A stretch of 64,000 nt of DNA from Natronococcus sp. AD-5. Lineage in GTDB: Archaea; Halobacteriota; Halobacteria; Halobacteriales; Natrialbaceae. The translations under genes and the position numbers were made by a program. Positions 61,645 to 64,000 of the stretch are shown piece by piece. The DNA is taken from assembly GCF_030734285.1 (NCBI RefSeq), contig NZ_CP132294.1, positions 1,054,001 through 1,118,000 on the forward strand. The letters run 5' to 3'. Under the pieces are notes generated by a model that had not been told where the DNA came from, did no database searches, and saw only the letters and a list, made by a program, of their open reading frames with translations. Numbering within the stretch: the stretch's first letter is position 1; each line of letters begins with the position of its first letter.

Positions 61645-63327
61645 CTACACCGCGCTTCCGGGCTGGTACTCGCCGAACTCGTCGCGCATGACGTTGCAGA
61701 TCTCGCCGACCGCCGCGTACGCCTTCACGGCGTCGACGATGTACGGCATGAGGTTCTCGTCGCTCCGCGCCGCGTCGCGCAGGGCCTCGAGCGCCGCGTC
61801 GACGGCCTCCTCGTCGCGTTCCTCGCGGACGGACTCGAGGCTATCGATCTGCCGTCGCTCGTCCTCCTCGGTGACCTCCTGGACGTCCACCTCGGCCTCC
61901 TCGTCGACCTCGAACTCGTTGACGCCGACGATGATGCGCTCCTTCTCTTCGATCTCCTTCTGGCGGTCGAAGGCGGTGTCCTGTATCTGACGCTGGACCC
62001 ACTGTTGCTCGACGGCCTCGAGCATCCCGCCGCGCTCGTCGACCTCGTCGATGATTTCGTAAGCGTCCGCCTCGACCTCGTCGGTCAGCGATTCGACGTA
62101 GTAGCTGCCCGCGAGCGGGTCGATCGTGTCGGCGGCGCCGGACTCGTGGGCGAGGATCTGCTGGGTCCGCAGGGCGGTCCGGACGGACTCCTCGGTCGGC
62201 AGCGCGAGCGCCTCGTCTTTCCCGTTGGTGTGCAGGCTCTGGGTGCCGCCGAGCACCGCCGCCAGCGCCTGGTAGGCCACGCGGACGACGTTGTTCTCGA
62301 TCTGCTGGGCGGTGAGCATCGAGCCCGCGGTCTGGGTGTGGAATTTTAACTGCTTGGACTTGGGGTTCTGGGCGTCGAAGCGCTCCTCCATGATGTCGTG
62401 CCACATCCGACGGGCCGCGCGGAACTTGGCGACCTCCTCGAAGATGTTGTTGTGCCCGTTGAAGAAAAAGGAGAGCTGCGGGGCGAACTCGTCGACGTCC
62501 AGGCCGGCGTCGATCGCGGCTTCGACGTACTCGATGCCGTTCCCGAGGGTGAACGCCAGTTCCTGTGCGGCCGTCGAGCCGGCCTCGCGAATGTGGTAGC
62601 CCGAGATCGAGATGGTGTTGAACTTCGGCGTCTCCGCCGCGCAGAACTCGAAGATGTCCGTGATGATCCGCATCGAGGGCTCGGGCGGATAGATGTACGT
62701 GTTGCGCGCGATGTACTCCTTCAGGAGGTCGTTCTGGATCGTCCCGCGCAACTGCTCGCGGTCGACGCCCTGCTCGTCGCCGACCGCGATGTACATCGCC
62801 AGCAGGACGGAGGCCGGCGCGTTGATCGTCATCGAGGTTGAGACCTCGTCGAGCGGAATGCCGTCGAAGACCGTCTCCATGTCCGCGAGCGAGTCGATCG
62901 CGACGCCGGCTTTCCCCACCTCGCCGGCCGCCATGGCGGCGTCGGAGTCGTACCCCATCTGGGTCGGCAGGTCGAACGCCATCGAGAGTCCCGTCTGCCC
63001 CTGGTCGAGCAGGTAGTGGTAGCGCTCGTTGGTGTCCTCGGGGGTCGAGAAGCCGGCGTACTGGCGCATCGTCCACAGCCGGCCGCGGTACCCCGTCGAG
63101 TAGACGCCGCGCGTGTACGGCGGCTCGCCGGGATAGCTCAGATCCTCCCGGTAATCGAGGTCGTCGACGTCCGCCGGCGTGTAGAGGCGATCGACCTCCT
63201 GTCCCCCCGTGTCGGTCGTGAACGTCTCCTTGCGCTCGCCGAACCGCTCGAGCACCGGCTCGACGTCCTCCTCGCGCCACTGCTCGTAGCCCTCGCGGAT
63301 CTCCTCGAGTTCCTCGGAATCGAACAT
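61645..63327 (-). CDS. mcmA1: Methylmalonyl-CoA mutase, catalytic (large) subunit
   Basis: 560 residues, ending before any B12-binding domain; archaeal mutases are split and the small subunit is encoded elsewhere. Substrate barrel landmarks: [80 protein letters not shown] and [13 protein letters not shown]-like [20 protein letters not shown]. With cobalamin it isomerises (R)-methylmalonyl-CoA to succinyl-CoA, completing propionyl-CoA use with mce. Confidence 0.94.
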   Translation of the reverse strand: MFDSEELEEIREGYEQWREEDVEPVLERFGERKETFTTDTGGQEVDRLYTPADVDDLDYREDLSYPGEPPYTRGVYSTGYRGRLWTMRQYAGFSTPEDTNERYHYLLDQGQTGLSMAFDLPTQMGYDSDAAMAAGEVGKAGVAIDSLADMETVFDGIPLDEVSTSMTINAPASVLLAMYIAVGDEQGVDREQLRGTIQNDLLKEYIARNTYIYPPEPSMRIITDIFEFCAAETPKFNTISISGYHIREAGSTAAQELAFTLGNGIEYVEAAIDAGLDVDEFAPQLSFFFNGHNNIFEEVAKFRAARRMWHDIMEERFDAQNPKSKQLKFHTQTAGSMLTAQQIENNVVRVAYQALAAVLGGTQSLHTNGKDEALALPTEESVRTALRTQQILAHESGAADTIDPLAGSYYVESLTDEVEADAYEIIDEVDERGGMLEAVEQQWVQRQIQDTAFDRQKEIEEKERIIVGVNEFEVDEEAEVDVQEVTEEDERRQIDSLESVREERDEEAVDAALEALRDAARSDENLMPYIVDAVKAYAAVGEICNVMRDEFGEYQPGSAV

Positions 63328-63421
63328 TATAGTTACCGATGGTCGGAGAGGGCTTCAAGGTTAATGAACGCGACCAGTTCTGTGGGATTCGACAGCCAGT
63401 CGGCCGCGAGCGACGTTCGAT

Positions 63422-63748
63422 TCAGACGACGTCCTCGAGTTCGTGCCGGTCGGCCATCCGAGAGGCCTCGTCCGCGTACCGCCGTCGCTCCGCCGGATCG
63501 TCGACGGTGCCCAGCTCGTCCGGCGAGACGACGAGTCCCGCTTTCGTCTCCCTGGCGGGCCCGCTGAAACTCGTCAACGCGCGTTCCCGGCGGTGGTAGT
63601 ACCGCCCGTCCTCCGTCGCGTAAACGAGGATGACGAGGTTGAGTTCGTCGTCGGAGTACGTGCGTTCGACGAGCCAGACGCGGACGCCGTCGTCAGCGTC
63701 GCTGTCGTCGGTCTCGGATCGCACGGCGGATCGATCATCGGAAGGCAT
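63422..63748 (-). CDS. Hypothetical haloarchaeal protein
   Basis: 108 residues (MPSDDRSAVRSETDDSDADD start). The acidic N-terminus is followed by a beta-rich patch VRVWLVERTYSDDELNLVIL, YATEDGRYYHRRERALTSFS and a helix DDPAERRRYADEASRMADRH. No motif recognised. It lies 95 nt upstream of the mutase on the same strand, so joint transcription is possible. Confidence 0.65.
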   Translation of the reverse strand: MPSDDRSAVRSETDDSDADDGVRVWLVERTYSDDELNLVILVYATEDGRYYHRRERALTSFSGPARETKAGLVVSPDELGTVDDPAERRRYADEASRMADRHELEDVV

Positions 63749-63807
63749 CGGTGGTCGGTAGTTGGATCGCCGCGACCTTTTTCTCTCGTGCCGTCGTCGA
63801 CCCGGTT

Positions 63808-64000
63808 ATGGTCTCGGAGTCGCCGTTACCGACGAACGAGGGATCGCGCGATCGCCGCCGAGCCGCCCTCTACGTCGCTCCGTTTCTCGCGGTCGGACTG
63901 TTCAATCTCGCTATCCTGCTCGGGTGGGGACTGGACCCGCTGTGGGCGTTCGCGATCGTCCCGCCGATCCTGTTTATCACCGCGATCGCCTGGGTCGCGT
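63808..64000 (+). CDS. Membrane protein, N-terminal part (cut by window end)
   Basis: The frame from ATG 63808 runs off the window after 64 codons. A charged start (MVSESPLPTNEGSRDRRRAA) is followed by two hydrophobic segments, LYVAPFLAVGLFNLAILLGW and WAFAIVPPILFITAIAWVA. Probably a small haloarchaeal membrane protein. Family cannot be judged from the fragment. Confidence 0.6.
   Translation, partial: MVSESPLPTNEGSRDRRRAALYVAPFLAVGLFNLAILLGWGLDPLWAFAIVPPILFITAIAWVA

Overview
The window is 64 kb of chromosome from a halophilic archaeon (class Halobacteria; genus not resolved). The evidence is GC-rich DNA coding for very acidic proteins, many starts sitting about 25 nt behind a TATA-like box with no leader, typical haloarchaeal families (bat-type HTH regulator, Tat-lipobox lipoproteins, F420-type LLM oxidoreductase, DUF3054, DUF5794, DUF6517, UbiA, KorAB), and a tRNA-Trp gene whose intron is itself a box C/D guide RNA. 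No rRNA, CRISPR array, intact transposase, integrase or replication origin was found.

Layout. 1-9.9 kb: end of triosephosphate isomerase, a TIR protein with a C-terminal zinc ribbon, a zinc-ribbon/J-domain protein, a possible structured RNA, a membrane protein, ornithine cyclodeaminase, an HMG-CoA-synthase-like/DUF35 fusion overlapping a thiolase, then DHH phosphoesterase, Hsp20 and DJ-1/PfpI. 10-20.6 kb: small proteins, an RNA-binding protein, an orphan YcaO protein, a sodium:solute symporter operon, an SDR, an acyl-CoA synthetase and IMP dehydrogenase. 21-28.8 kb: DUF5794 membrane protein, tRNA-Trp, three zinc-finger microproteins, a possible annealing-type protein, enoyl-CoA hydratase, large catalase and a bat-type regulator.

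29-35.9 kb is the most unusual part. After the YchF/OBG-type GTPase gene (31240-32418), the last codons of that gene reappear at 33885 and 34488, and a decayed copy may sit near 35426. Each good copy still reads KIVST(N/D)-stop. Accessory genes lie between the copies: a GNAT enzyme, a Doc toxin with its antitoxin, a small membrane ORF and a SnoaL-like protein. This looks like serial integration of elements at the 3' end of a protein-coding gene, with no recombinase left in the window.

36-46.5 kb: UbiA prenyltransferase, a ThDP-dependent decarboxylase, flavoproteins including a GlcD-type oxidase, small membrane proteins, an F420-type oxidoreductase, an ArsM-like methyltransferase and an OsmC gene broken by an in-frame TAG. 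46.7-64 kb: a FilR1-like regulator, quinone oxidoreductase, Na+/H+ antiporter, aminotransferase, 2-oxoacid:ferredoxin oxidoreductase (KorAB) beside an FNR-like protein, an SPFH protein, a GH32 remnant, and the methylmalonyl-CoA epimerase/mutase pair with an aldo/keto reductase and a Nudix hydrolase between.

Together the metabolic genes point to acyl-CoA and propionyl-CoA breakdown feeding a ferredoxin-based oxidative metabolism, with oxidative-stress functions (catalase, DJ-1, Hsp20) scattered among them.
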